Positions 1 through 8,015 are shown, counted from the first letter of the stretch. The stretch is DNA of 64,000 nt from an uncultured Clostridia bacterium (GCA_947629005.1 CANRCD010000006.1:38408-102407), one strand, 5' to 3'. A program made the numbers and translations. Notes: generated by a model not told the origin, from the letters alone.

Positions 1-1204
1 CCTCAACCGTGTAAACGATTGTAGCGTCGCCCCAGGTGAAGGTAGCCGTAAGCGTGAGGGGAACCTGATAGCCGGGATCCTTGTATGAGCCTGTGTTCGA
101 CACAATGTCAGGGGCGGAGCTCACCCATCTTACCGCGCTGCCGGGATAATCGCTGAGGGTGGCGGGCAGACGGACGCTGCGGTCTATACCGTAGGGCACA
201 GCCGCAAGCAGTTGAGCGCGAACGTCGTCGGCAATGCCCTTGGCAATGAGCCTATACTCGCGCTGTACGCTGAAAATCCCATAGGATATCGTCGCGGTAA
301 GTACAACCTCGGTATCTTCGTCGGGGGCGGTGTATATGCCGGTGGGCTTTTCGCCTTTTTTAGTGCTCACCCTTATAACGTCAGGACGGGAGCTCACCCA
401 TTCAACCTTGGCGTCGCCGGTAGAGGTGGGCAGAAGAATATCTTTGTTTATGACCTCGCCGTTGGGGTGCAGCGTACCGAAGCCCCACTTCTTAAGGCAG
501 TTGGTGAAGGCGCTGCACTCGGCGTCCTTGTACACTTCAAAAATATCGAAGCCGTCAAGGTATGTGCCGGCGGAAAGGGCATATATATTAAGAAGCATAT
601 TTTCACCGGACTTGACATTTACCATACCGTCTATCTGCGTCCAGGTGCGGTCATTCAGCGTAACATTACGGCCGCTGGCTCCGTCGGCCTTATCGTCCAC
701 GGCGGACAGCGAGAAAGAAAGCGAGCTTGCTCCCGAGCCTGATTTGGCGTAGAAGCGCACATAGTACATCTTGCTCGAGCCGCTCTCATTTTTTATGTAA
801 TGCTTTATGGAAGCGGGCTTGTTGGCGTCGTTGATTCCGTTTCCCGTGGTAGATTTATCGTTAACAAGACGCACGGCGTACAGGCCGTCCTTCGCGCCGG
901 CCATAAGGCGCGCGCGCGCCCACACGGGGCGGTTGCCTCCAATATTCTCGGACATGGGGCTAATATACTCCTTGCCCGCGCTGCCATAGCTCTTGCCCAC
1001 GGTAAGCTGCTCGGCCCAAGCGTCGCTCTCAAACGAGCCGTCGGCGAGCAGATTTTCGCTGGCGATTTTATAAACCGTTTCGCCATCGGCCATAATAAGG
1101 TAGTCGCTTGGCTCGTCGGCATAAGCGGTTAAGGCCATTGCAGGCGCCAAGGCAGCAATCATGGCGAGCGCTGTCAAGAGTGCAACAGTCTTGCGGATTT
1201 TCAT
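1..1204 (-). CDS. Secreted protein with bacterial Ig-like repeats (3' end outside window)
   Basis: This reading frame stays open from an ATG at 1204 to the window edge (401 codons seen, so partial). It starts with a classical signal peptide: MKIRK, then a hydrophobic run ending in AYA|DE. A GGGGG ribosome binding site precedes the ATG. Residues about 40-200 look like a beta-rich, carbohydrate-binding-type module. Two repeats follow with the pattern 'V.WVSS.PD.(I/V)' and 'T.T.TWGD..', typical of atrophied bacterial Ig domains found in clostridial surface polysaccharide-active enzymes. No catalytic domain is visible in the part present, so the enzymatic role, if any, is unknown. It is probably exported and cell-wall or substrate associated. 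Confidence 0.75.
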   Translation of the reverse strand, partial: MKIRKTVALLTALAMIAALAPAMALTAYADEPSDYLIMADGETVYKIASENLLADGSFESDAWAEQLTVGKSYGSAGKEYISPMSENIGGNRPVWARARLMAGAKDGLYAVRLVNDKSTTGNGINDANKPASIKHYIKNESGSSKMYYVRFYAKSGSGASSLSFSLSAVDDKADGASGRNVTLNDRTWTQIDGMVNVKSGENMLLNIYALSAGTYLDGFDIFEVYKDAECSAFTNCLKKWGFGTLHPNGEVINKDILLPTSTGDAKVEWVSSRPDVIRVSTKKGEKPTGIYTAPDEDTEVVLTATISYGIFSVQREYRLIAKGIADDVRAQLLAAVPYGIDRSVRLPATLSDYPGSAVRWVSSAPDIVSNTGSYKDPGYQVPLTLTATFTWGDATIVYTVE

Positions 1205-1424
1205 TGAAATTCCCCCTTGAAAAATTAGTACATTATAAATATATACGGTATTTACGGAAAAAGGCGCACCTATCCCGCAATATTATACATTTATACTATA
1301 ACACAATCTCGCCAAAAAGTACAGTTGTTTCTTCCCGTCAATTCTTATAAATTTGGTCGGGGGTTTTTGTGCAATCTGCCAATCGCACCCTTGTAAACTT
1401 TTTATTACAATTGCATTACAGCGG

Positions 1425-1452
1425 TTGATTTTTTCGTTTTTTGTAGTATAAT
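1425..1452 (+). promoter_or_regulatory. Predicted sigma-A promoter of the HPr/Crh-like gene
   Basis: TTGATT at 1425-1430, a 16-nt spacer and TATAAT at 1447-1452, just upstream of the ribosome binding site and ATG at 1472. Confidence 0.6.
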
Positions 1453-1471
1453 GCTTTCTGGAGGTATATTT

Positions 1472-1705
1472 ATGAAAAGCTACGAAATCTTTCTCAGAAC
1501 GATAATCGACGTCAAAAATTTTGTAAACGCAATCAATGATTTTGACTTCGATTTGGACCTCGTAAGCGGAAGATATGTCGTTGACGCGAAAAGCATCATG
1601 GGCATTTTTTCGCTGGATTTGTCGCGCCCGATAACCCTTCGGGCCTTCAGCGACGACGTGGAAAAGCTGGAGGAGGCCATCAGCGGCTTTATGTTTAGGG
1701 GCTGA
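1472..1705 (+). CDS. HPr-fold protein, Crh-like (no phosphorylatable His)
   Basis: A 77-aa protein. The ATG at 1472 is preceded by GGAGG at the right spacing; an in-frame ATG at 1451 lies inside the promoter and was not chosen. The sequence aligns with the HPr family: the stretch GRYVVDAKSIMGIFSLDLS matches the HPr region around regulatory Ser46 (KSIMG). The N-terminal part has no histidine at all, so the PEP-dependent His15 phosphorylation of PTS HPr is impossible. That combination (Ser46 region kept, His15 lost) is the hallmark of Crh of Bacillus, a regulatory HPr paralogue. HPr-like proteins of this short type are common in clostridia and their role is unproven. It is monocistronic, followed by a terminator at 1714-1740. 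Confidence 0.7.
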   Translation: MKSYEIFLRTIIDVKNFVNAINDFDFDLDLVSGRYVVDAKSIMGIFSLDLSRPITLRAFSDDVEKLEEAISGFMFRG

Positions 1706-1713
1706 TTACGGCG

Positions 1714-1740
1714 AAAAAGTTGTGCGGGCACAACTTTTTT
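1714..1740 (+). terminator. Intrinsic terminator or attenuator between the HPr-like gene and hisA
   Basis: AAAAAGTTGTG (1714-1724), loop CGGG, then CACAACTTTTTT (1729-1740). It ends only 21 nt before the hisA start, which leaves no room for a separate promoter after it. hisA may therefore depend on read-through. Confidence 0.75.
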
Positions 1741-1761
1741 CATTTTGTAAAGGAGAACGCC

Positions 1762-2472
1762 ATGAGAATTTATCCCGCGATAGACATTCGCGGCGGAAGC
1801 TGCGTGCGCCTGCTTAGGGGCGATTACGGCAGCGAGACCGTCTATGCCGCCTCTCCGGCCGAGGTTGCGAAAAAGTGGGAGGCCGACGGGGCCGACTTCA
1901 TCCATGTCGTGGATTTGGACGGCGCAAGGCTGGGCGGCGAAAACCTTGCGGCAGTAAGGGATATCTGCTCCGCCGTGAGCGTGCCGGTGCAGCAGGGCGG
2001 CGGCATACGCACCCTCGCTCAGGTCGAGGCGGCGCTCGAACGGGGCGTCAGCCGAGTGATTATAGGCACCGCCGCCGTGGAGGAGCCCTCAATGGTAGCC
2101 GAGGCCGTCAGCCGTCACGGGGTTAAAATTGCCGTGGGCATAGACGCGCGGGACGGCTTTGCCGCTACCGACGGATGGACGAAAACCAGCCGCGTTCCGG
2201 CAGTGGAGCTGGCCCTCGAAATGAAGGCGCTAGGCGTTAAAACCGTGATTTTTACCGATATAGCCACCGACGGCACCCTTAACGGGCCCAATGTTCGGGC
2301 CATGGCGGATATGGTTGAAAAAACCGGCCTCAGCGTCATTGCCAGCGGCGGCGTCGGCCGCGAGGACGATCTTCTCGCCCTGTCGAAAACCGGCGTCGAA
2401 GGGGTAATTGTGGGACGCGCGCTCTACGCCGGACAGCTTGATCTGGCAGAAATCGTAAACAAATACAGATAA
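1762..2472 (+). CDS. hisA: HisA, phosphoribosyl-formimino-AICAR-phosphate isomerase
   Basis: A 236-aa (beta/alpha)8 barrel enzyme of histidine biosynthesis that isomerises ProFAR to PRFAR. The N-terminal strand has AIDIRGG with the catalytic Asp, and the second catalytic Asp is in the mid-barrel motif VGIDARDG. Phosphate-binding Gly-rich loops (QQGGGIR and ASGGVG) are in their usual places. AGGAG precedes the ATG at 1762. Length is normal for the family. It is followed after 11 nt by hisIE. The usual intervening hisF (the cyclase subunit acting on the HisA product) is absent here. Confidence 0.95.
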   Translation: MRIYPAIDIRGGSCVRLLRGDYGSETVYAASPAEVAKKWEADGADFIHVVDLDGARLGGENLAAVRDICSAVSVPVQQGGGIRTLAQVEAALERGVSRVIIGTAAVEEPSMVAEAVSRHGVKIAVGIDARDGFAATDGWTKTSRVPAVELALEMKALGVKTVIFTDIATDGTLNGPNVRAMADMVEKTGLSVIASGGVGREDDLLALSKTGVEGVIVGRALYAGQLDLAEIVNKYR

Positions 2473-2483
2473 GGGGAAAATCC

Positions 2484-3110
2484 ATGCTTATAGACGAAGT
2501 AAAATTCGACGAAAAGGGCCTTGTGCCCGCTATAGTTCAGGACGCCGAGGACGACCGCGTGCTTATGCTGGCTTATATGAACCGCGAATCGCTGGAAAAG
2601 ACGCTTGAAACCGGCCGTACTTGGTTTTTCAGCCGCAGCCGCGGCAAGCTTTGGAACAAGGGCGAGACCAGCGGTCACTTTCAGGATGTACGTGAGGTTC
2701 TCGTGGACTGCGACGCCGACGCCCTGCTCATAAAAGTTAACCAGACCGGCCCCGCCTGCCACACGGGTAACCGCTCGTGCTTCTTCCGCAAGGCGGAAAA
2801 CGGCAGCCTGACCGAGGCCGCCGAGACTCCCAATTCTCACATACTGGACGAGGTTTTCAGCGTTGTCAGGGACCGTATGGAAAACCCCAAGGAAGGAAGC
2901 TACACCAATTATTTGCTGGACTGCGGCATTGACAAAATACTTAAAAAGGTGGGCGAGGAGTGCAGCGAGACGATTATTGCCGCAAAAAATGCCGAGCCCG
3001 CCGAAATAGCCCTCGAAACCTCCGACCTGCTGTATCACCTTATCGTCATGCTGGCTGAGCGCGGCATGACAATGGACGAGGTTTATTCCGAGCTGAAAAG
3101 CCGCCGGTAG
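2484..3110 (+). CDS. hisIE: HisIE, bifunctional phosphoribosyl-AMP cyclohydrolase/phosphoribosyl-ATP pyrophosphatase
   Basis: A 208-aa fusion that catalyses steps 2 and 3 of histidine biosynthesis. Residues 1-105 are the HisI cyclohydrolase, with the metal-binding Asp/Cys cluster VDCDADALL and the conserved W..GETSGH and C.TG..SCFF motifs. Residues 115-205 are the all-alpha HisE MazG-like domain, with the metal-binding EE..E pattern ([12 protein letters not shown]). It is the last gene of the short hisA-hisIE unit. Confidence 0.95.
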   Translation: MLIDEVKFDEKGLVPAIVQDAEDDRVLMLAYMNRESLEKTLETGRTWFFSRSRGKLWNKGETSGHFQDVREVLVDCDADALLIKVNQTGPACHTGNRSCFFRKAENGSLTEAAETPNSHILDEVFSVVRDRMENPKEGSYTNYLLDCGIDKILKKVGEECSETIIAAKNAEPAEIALETSDLLYHLIVMLAERGMTMDEVYSELKSRR

Positions 3111-3137
3111 GGCAGTATTTACCTTTAATAATGTTGA

Positions 3138-3181
3138 AAAACGGTTCAATAATACCTTTAGGTGATTATATGAACCGTTTT
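3138..3181 (+). promoter_or_regulatory. Inverted repeat enclosing the start site of the downstream permease gene
   Basis: AAAACGGTTCA (3138-3148) and TGAACCGTTTT (3171-3181) form a perfect 11-bp stem with a 22-nt loop. The loop carries the ribosome binding site AGGTGA, and the ATG (3170-3172) lies at the base of the right arm. It could sequester the start codon or act as a weak hisIE terminator (T-rich sequence follows). Function inferred only. Confidence 0.5.
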
Positions 3182-4108
3182 GTTTTTGCGTTTTTAGGGC
3201 TGCTTATGCTGCCGCGGGCGGCGGAGCTCGCAGCCCCGTTTTTACTTGGCTTTTTGCTTTACCTGCTGTGCCGCAATCCGGTGCGGCGCATGACCGTGCA
3301 CGGTCTGCGGCGCGGAACGGCGGCCTTTTTCTCCCTCGCCTTCCTCTGCGCGGTAGCCTTAGGCGTCGCTTCGGTGCTGCTAATCATGGCGGTGGACGGC
3401 GGTCTGCGCCTACCCGAGCTCTACGCCCACCTTAGTGCAGACGGCGGAGGCTCGCTGCCGCTCAGGTTCCTCGAGACCTTTCGCGATCAGCTGGCCGAGG
3501 CCCTGCGCTCTCTCGCGGTAAAGCTGCTGTCGGGGCTGGGGAACCTCACAGGCTTCCTTATGACGCTGCTTTTTGCTGTGCTGGCGGCCTATTTTTTCCT
3601 CCGCGACGAGGAAAAACTGGTTGACATAACCCGTCAAATCGGCGGCGGCGCCTTCTTTGGCAAACTGCTTAACCTCAGGGAGGCGCTCTCCACAGCCCTC
3701 AGCGGCTACCTGCGCGCCCAAGGCCTGCTGATGGGGCTGATTTTCGTGATATTATCAGTATTTTTCCTGCTTTTCGGCGTAAGCCATGCCCTGCCGGCGG
3801 CCCTCGGAGTGGCCTTTGTTGACGCGGTGCCGGTGTTCGGCTCGGGCTTCGTGCTTCTGCCGTGGGCGCTTTACGAGTTTCTCTCAGGCGACGCCGCCCT
3901 CGGTTTCGGCCTGCTGGCCCTCTACGGAGTCTGCTCGCTGACGCGCCAGATACTCGAGCCCCGCCTTATCGGCGCGGGATTGGGACTGCATCCGCTGCTG
4001 TCGCTGGCCGGAGTTTTTGTGGGTTTCAGGCTGTTCGGTTTCTGGGGACTGCTGCTCGGGCCTATGCTTATGTTGGTCTTTGTGAGTTATATACAAAAAA
4101 GTTCATAA
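3170..4108 (+). CDS. AI-2E/YtvI-family polytopic membrane protein
   Basis: A 312-aa integral membrane protein with about seven or eight hydrophobic segments. It has the family's central soluble portion (residues about 90-130) and the C-terminal signature region LEPRLIGAGLGLHPLLSLAGVF. Members include YtvI (sporulation) and putative AI-2 or ion/H+ exporters; which applies here cannot be decided. The start at 3170 is chosen for its AGGTGA site; an upstream in-frame ATG at 3131 has none. It appears to stand alone between the his genes and the DNA-repair operon. Confidence 0.7.
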   Translation: MNRFVFAFLGLLMLPRAAELAAPFLLGFLLYLLCRNPVRRMTVHGLRRGTAAFFSLAFLCAVALGVASVLLIMAVDGGLRLPELYAHLSADGGGSLPLRFLETFRDQLAEALRSLAVKLLSGLGNLTGFLMTLLFAVLAAYFFLRDEEKLVDITRQIGGGAFFGKLLNLREALSTALSGYLRAQGLLMGLIFVILSVFFLLFGVSHALPAALGVAFVDAVPVFGSGFVLLPWALYEFLSGDAALGFGLLALYGVCSLTRQILEPRLIGAGLGLHPLLSLAGVFVGFRLFGFWGLLLGPMLMLVFVSYIQKSS

Positions 4109-4125
4109 AATTTGTACAGTTTTAA

Positions 4126-4166
4126 GCGAACATTTGTTTGCATTTTTCCCCCTTTCGTGGTATACT
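4126..4166 (+). promoter_or_regulatory. Promoter with overlapping LexA/DinR-like SOS box
   Basis: TTGCAT (4138-4143), 17-nt spacer and TATACT (4161-4166) form a good sigma-A promoter with a TGG just before the -10. The imperfect palindrome GCGAACATTTGTTTGC (4126-4141) overlaps the -35 element. It closely matches the Firmicutes LexA box (CGAAC-N4-GTTYG core). This predicts DNA-damage induction of the operon that follows. Confidence 0.65.
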
Positions 4167-4205
4167 GTAAGTACGCCTAATAAGAGCCTTAAAGGGAGGG
4201 ATACC

Positions 4206-5519
4206 ATGGATACCGCCGAAAAGCTCCGTATCCTCGCGGCAAGCGCCAAATATGACGCCGCCTGCACCAGCAGCGGCAGCGACAGACGCGGTCAGGCCGC
4301 CGGCATAGGGAGCGCCTCGCCTTCGGGCTGCTGCCACGCCTTCAGCTCCGACGGAAGGTGCATTTCCCTTCTCAAGGTGCTTTACACAAACCACTGCGTC
4401 AACGACTGCAAATACTGTGTCTGCCGCCGCAGCAACGACATTGAGCGCGCCGCCTTTGAACCGCGCGAGCTGGCGGACCTGTTCATGAACTTTTACCGCC
4501 GCAACTACGTGGAGGGATTGTTCCTCAGCTCCGGCGTTATTAAAAACCCCGACTACACCGCCGAACGGTTGCTTGAGGTACTGACGCTCCTGCGCAAAGA
4601 GTACTTTTTCAACGGTTATATTCACGTCAAGGCCATTCCCGGCTCCTCGCCGGAGCTTATCGCGGCGTTAGGGCTTCTGACTGACCGCATGAGCGTCAAC
4701 ATTGAGCTTCCCAGCGAGAACAGCTTGAAGCTCTTGGCTCCGCAGAAAAGCCGCGAAAAAGTCACCGCGCCCATGGGCCAGATACGCGACGGAATAATCC
4801 GGCGAAAAAATGAGATAAAGCTGTTTCGCCACACTCCAAGCTTCGTTCCCGCGGGCCAAAGCACTCAAATGATAGTCGGCGCTACGCCCGACAGCGACTT
4901 TCAGATAGTCCGTCTCAGCGAAGCTCTTTACAAGACCTACGGTCTTAAGCGGGTTTTTTACTCCGCTTATGTGCCTGTGGGCAGCCACCCCGCCCTTCCG
5001 AAGGACGTAAAGCCTCCGCTGCTGCGGGAGCACAGGCTTTATCAGGCGGACTGGCTGCTGCGATACTATGGCTTTAGGGCCGACGAGCTTTTGAGCGAGG
5101 AAAACAGCCGCCTTGACCCCCTGCTCGACCCGAAATGCTTCTGGGCGGTCAACCATTTGGAGCTTTTCCCCGTAGAAATCAACACCGCCCCTTACGAGAT
5201 GCTGCTGCGCACGCCCGGCATAGGAGTGCGCTCCGCAAAGCGGATCGTCTCGGCGCGGCGTTCCGCCAATCTGCGCTTTGGGGACCTGCAAAAGCTGCGC
5301 GTACAGCTAAAAAGAGCGGTATATTTCATAACCTGCGGCGGAAAGTATATGTACCCCGCCTTCAAAATGAACCGTGATTTCATCTACGGAAGCCTGGCCG
5401 GTTCAAGTTCCATGCTGCCCGGCATACTGGAACACCGCCAGCTCACCATGGAGGACAGTTTTGACTCGCTGCCCCCCTCTCCTGAGGAGAAGCTCAAATG
5501 CCTTACGGGACAGTTTTAG
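4206..5519 (+). CDS. Putative DNA modification/repair radical SAM protein (TIGR03916 type)
   Basis: A 437-aa radical SAM enzyme. The [4Fe-4S] motif is Cys64-x3-Cys68-x2-Cys71 (CVNDCKYC). The N-terminal signature YDAACTSSGSDRRG is characteristic of this family, which is always linked to a UDG-like partner. The C-terminus carries a helix-hairpin-helix DNA-binding motif (APYEMLLRTPGIGVRSAKRI), so the likely substrate is DNA. The exact lesion and reaction are not known. The ATG at 4206 follows AAAGGGAGGG. The stop overlaps the next gene by 22 bp, indicating translational coupling. The promoter has a LexA-like box. Confidence 0.88.
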   Translation: MDTAEKLRILAASAKYDAACTSSGSDRRGQAAGIGSASPSGCCHAFSSDGRCISLLKVLYTNHCVNDCKYCVCRRSNDIERAAFEPRELADLFMNFYRRNYVEGLFLSSGVIKNPDYTAERLLEVLTLLRKEYFFNGYIHVKAIPGSSPELIAALGLLTDRMSVNIELPSENSLKLLAPQKSREKVTAPMGQIRDGIIRRKNEIKLFRHTPSFVPAGQSTQMIVGATPDSDFQIVRLSEALYKTYGLKRVFYSAYVPVGSHPALPKDVKPPLLREHRLYQADWLLRYYGFRADELLSEENSRLDPLLDPKCFWAVNHLELFPVEINTAPYEMLLRTPGIGVRSAKRIVSARRSANLRFGDLQKLRVQLKRAVYFITCGGKYMYPAFKMNRDFIYGSLAGSSSMLPGILEHRQLTMEDSFDSLPPSPEEKLKCLTGQF

Positions 5520-6268
5520 ACGATTCCTACGTAATTTATGTGTACGACAGCTCGTATCAGGGGCTATTCAGCGCTGTTTTTGACGCTGTCTACGACCGGT
5601 GCGAACCGGCCGGCATAGTCACCGGAGACAGACTTCAGCTCGCGCTCGGGGCCCGCTACAAGGAGGCGGCTACGGACGCCGAAAAGGCCCGCCGCGTCTT
5701 GGCCGCGGCCCGACAGAAACTTGGCGGCGAGGCCATGCGCCGCATATATCTGGCCTTTCTATCCTCGGACGACGGGCGTGAAATGGCCATATACCGCTAT
5801 CTTATGCTGGGCTTTAAGCTTGGCAGGGCCGCAAGCTCCCGCCTGACTGACGCCGATGTTTTCCGTGTGTCAACACTCGCGCAGAATGTTTCACGTGAAA
5901 CAGACAAGATGCAGGGCTTCATGCGCTTCTCCGTAATGGAGAGCGGCACGCAGTACTGCCGTTTTTCGCCGAAAAATAACATTCTTCCCCTTGTCTTGGG
6001 GCACTTCGCATCCCGTCTGAGGCCGATTCCCTTTGTTATACACGACACCGGACGCGCTCTGCTCGGCGTCTGGGACACTCACGACAAATACATAGTCGGC
6101 GCAGAGGGCTTTATCCCGCCGGAAAAATCCGCCGACGAAAAGGCATTTGAAGAAGCTTGGCGGTTGTTTTACGATACGATTGGCATAGGAGAGCGCAAAA
6201 ATCCCCGTTTGATGAAGCAGCTCATGCCGGCTCGCTACTTCCGTCACTACTGGGATATTGCGCCGTAA
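5498..6268 (+). CDS. TIGR03915-family putative DNA repair protein (partner of the radical SAM enzyme)
   Basis: A 256-aa protein that starts inside the end of the radical SAM gene. It matches the TIGR03915 family, which co-occurs with TIGR03916 radical SAM proteins and is fused in some bacteria to a uracil-DNA-glycosylase-like domain. Conserved features include the YDSSYQG start, MQGFMRFSVM in the middle and RNPRLMKQLMPARYWxx-like RLMKQLMPARYFRHYW at the end. No UDG domain is fused here. It probably acts with the upstream enzyme on damaged or modified DNA, but the chemistry is unknown. The gene contains a perfect parS palindrome at 5887-5902. Confidence 0.85.
   Translation: MPYGTVLDDSYVIYVYDSSYQGLFSAVFDAVYDRCEPAGIVTGDRLQLALGARYKEAATDAEKARRVLAAARQKLGGEAMRRIYLAFLSSDDGREMAIYRYLMLGFKLGRAASSRLTDADVFRVSTLAQNVSRETDKMQGFMRFSVMESGTQYCRFSPKNNILPLVLGHFASRLRPIPFVIHDTGRALLGVWDTHDKYIVGAEGFIPPEKSADEKAFEEAWRLFYDTIGIGERKNPRLMKQLMPARYFRHYWDIAP
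5887..5902. promoter_or_regulatory. parS: parS site 1 (perfect)
   Basis: TGTTTCACGTGAAACA is a perfect 16-bp palindrome that agrees with the bacterial parS consensus bound by ParB/Spo0J. It lies inside a coding region 1.3 kb upstream of parB, a usual place for parS sites. Confidence 0.92.
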
Positions 6269-6281
6269 ATAAGGCGTCGGT

Positions 6282-6307
6282 GCGGGTGTTTCACATGAAA
6301 CACCCGC
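6282..6307. promoter_or_regulatory. parS: parS site 2 within a longer inverted repeat
   Basis: TGTTTCACATGAAACA (6287-6302) differs from site 1 only at the central G-to-A. It is embedded in a larger repeat, GCGGGTGTTTCA/TGAAACACCCGC (6282-6307), that could also fold as the terminator of the repair operon ending at 6268. Confidence 0.75.
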
Positions 6308-6344
6308 CGATTTTCAAAAAAACGGAAAAAGTTAAGGATAGGTA

Positions 6345-6373
6345 TTGCAAAAGCGCAGTTTTTGTGTTAAAAT
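6345..6373 (+). promoter_or_regulatory. Predicted parA promoter
   Basis: TTGCAA (6345-6350), 17-nt spacer, TAAAAT (6368-6373), followed by AGGAGG and the GTG start at 6409. Confidence 0.65.
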
Positions 6374-6408
6374 ATATGAAAGTTAAAATAAGGAAGGAGG
6401 CGCGTCCG

Positions 6409-7173
6409 GTGGCAAGGGTGATAGCCATAGCAAACCAGAAGGGCGGCGTCGGAAAAACGACCACCGCCGTAAATCTGGCGGCCGGATTGGCAAGGCTTGG
6501 CAAAAAGACGCTGCTGATCGACGTGGATCCGCAGGGCAACGCGACCAGCGGGCTCGGCGTGGACAAGCGCCGCTGCGAAAAAACCGTGGGAGACTGCCTT
6601 GTGGGGGACGACCCTATAGTAGATATCATCGTAGAGACTCCCTACGAAAACCTGTTCCTGTGCCCCTCAAATATCAGCCTCAGCGGCGCGGAGCTCGATC
6701 TCATAAGCGTCATGGGGCGTGAAAATCAGCTTAAGAACGCTATTAAACCCATACGCGGCGACTACGACTTCATACTTATTGACTCACCGCCTTCGCTGGG
6801 TCTCATAACCATAAATATACTTACCGCCGCCGACAGCGTTATAATACCGATACAATGCGAGTTTTACGCGCTTGAAGGCGTGAGCCAGCTCACCAACACC
6901 ATAAGAAAGATACGGGAAGCCCTGAACCCGTCTTTGGCGCTGGAGGGAGTGCTGCTCACCATGTATGACAGTCGAACCAATCTCTCAATCCAGGTCGTGG
7001 ACGAGGTAAAGAAATTTTTCCCGAACAAGGTATACAAAACCATAATTCCCCGCAACGTCCGTCTGAGCGAAGCCCCCGGCTTCGGCCGCCCCGCGCTTTA
7101 CTACGACGGCGGCTCCAAGGGAGCGGAAAGTTATATGAAGCTGGCGCGGGAAGTGACAGGAGATGAGGTTTAA
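6409..7173 (+). CDS. parA: ParA/Soj chromosome-partitioning ATPase
   Basis: A 254-aa deviant Walker-type ATPase that drives origin segregation with ParB and, in spore formers, modulates DnaA. The Walker A motif KGGVGKTT is at residues 11-18, and IDSPPSLGL forms the switch region. The GTG start at 6409 is selected because AGGAGG sits 8 nt upstream and the product then has the usual Soj length. An in-frame ATG at 6376 lies within the promoter. It overlaps parB by 1 nt. Transcribed toward serS. Confidence 0.93.
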   Translation: MARVIAIANQKGGVGKTTTAVNLAAGLARLGKKTLLIDVDPQGNATSGLGVDKRRCEKTVGDCLVGDDPIVDIIVETPYENLFLCPSNISLSGAELDLISVMGRENQLKNAIKPIRGDYDFILIDSPPSLGLITINILTAADSVIIPIQCEFYALEGVSQLTNTIRKIREALNPSLALEGVLLTMYDSRTNLSIQVVDEVKKFFPNKVYKTIIPRNVRLSEAPGFGRPALYYDGGSKGAESYMKLAREVTGDEV

Positions 7174-8015
7174 TGGCAAAAAGTCTGCGCGACGGCTTTG
7201 ACGCCCTTTTTCGCCCGACGGACATCGGCGCGACGGCCGAAGAAAGCGAAACCGCCGCAAAGCTCAAAATTTCAATGGTCGAGCCCGACCCGAACCAGCC
7301 GCGCAAGGTCTTTGCCGAGGAGCAGCTTCGCGAGCTGGCCGACTCCATTGCCGAGCATGGCGTTATACAGCCGATAATCGTTGTAAGCGCGGCCAACGGC
7401 TACTATCGTATCATTGCCGGCGAGCGACGCTGGCGAGCGGCCAAGCTGGCCGGTCTCACTGAAATTCCGGCCATAGTCCGCAGCTACAGTGACATTCAGG
7501 CGGCCCAGATCGCCCTGATTGAAAACCTTCAGCGCGAGGACCTGAATCCCATGGAGGAGGCTCAGGGTTACAAAAACCTTATTGAGCGCTTTGGCCTGAC
7601 GCAGGACAGCATAAGTGAAAAAATTGGCAAAAGCCGCAGTAATATCGCGAACACGCTCCGCCTTTTGAACCTCGACCCCGAGCTTCAGGCGCAGGTGCGG
7701 GGCGGTAAGCTCTCGGCCGGCCACGCGCGGGCGTTGCTCGCCATTCCCGACAGGGCGCGCAGACTTTCAGCCGCTGACCGCGTCATCCGCGAGGGGCTCA
7801 CCGTCCGCCAAACGGAAGCGCTTTCCAAAGAACCCGCCGCGGACAAAGCCAAGCCCCAAGCTAAAGAGCCGGCCTACCCGGATATCGAGCGTGAGTTGGC
7901 CGAAAAATTTGGTACAAAGGTCAGAATAAAGGGCAGCAAAAAGGGCCGTGTGGAAATTGATTTCTACTGCATGGAGGACCTTATCCGCATAGTCGATTTA
8001 CTGAGCGTTGAATAA
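7173..8015 (+). CDS. parB: ParB/Spo0J chromosome-partitioning CTPase
   Basis: A 280-aa parS-binding protein. The N-terminal CTPase domain has the GERRWRAAKLAG (arginine) motif and ENLQREDLNPMEEAQ. The central helix-turn-helix (residues about 135-165, SISEKIGKSRSNIANTLRLL) reads parS. The C-terminal dimerisation segment is short. Its start codon overlaps the parA stop, so the two are co-translated. Three parS-like sites lie within 1.5 kb on either side. Confidence 0.95.
   Translation: MAKSLRDGFDALFRPTDIGATAEESETAAKLKISMVEPDPNQPRKVFAEEQLRELADSIAEHGVIQPIIVVSAANGYYRIIAGERRWRAAKLAGLTEIPAIVRSYSDIQAAQIALIENLQREDLNPMEEAQGYKNLIERFGLTQDSISEKIGKSRSNIANTLRLLNLDPELQAQVRGGKLSAGHARALLAIPDRARRLSAADRVIREGLTVRQTEALSKEPAADKAKPQAKEPAYPDIERELAEKFGTKVRIKGSKKGRVEIDFYCMEDLIRIVDLLSVE

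Noticed and set aside
4108..4205. Longer N-terminus for the radical SAM protein starting near 4134
   Set aside because: That start lies upstream of the -10 element of the operon's own promoter, and the family signature begins right after the ATG at 4206.
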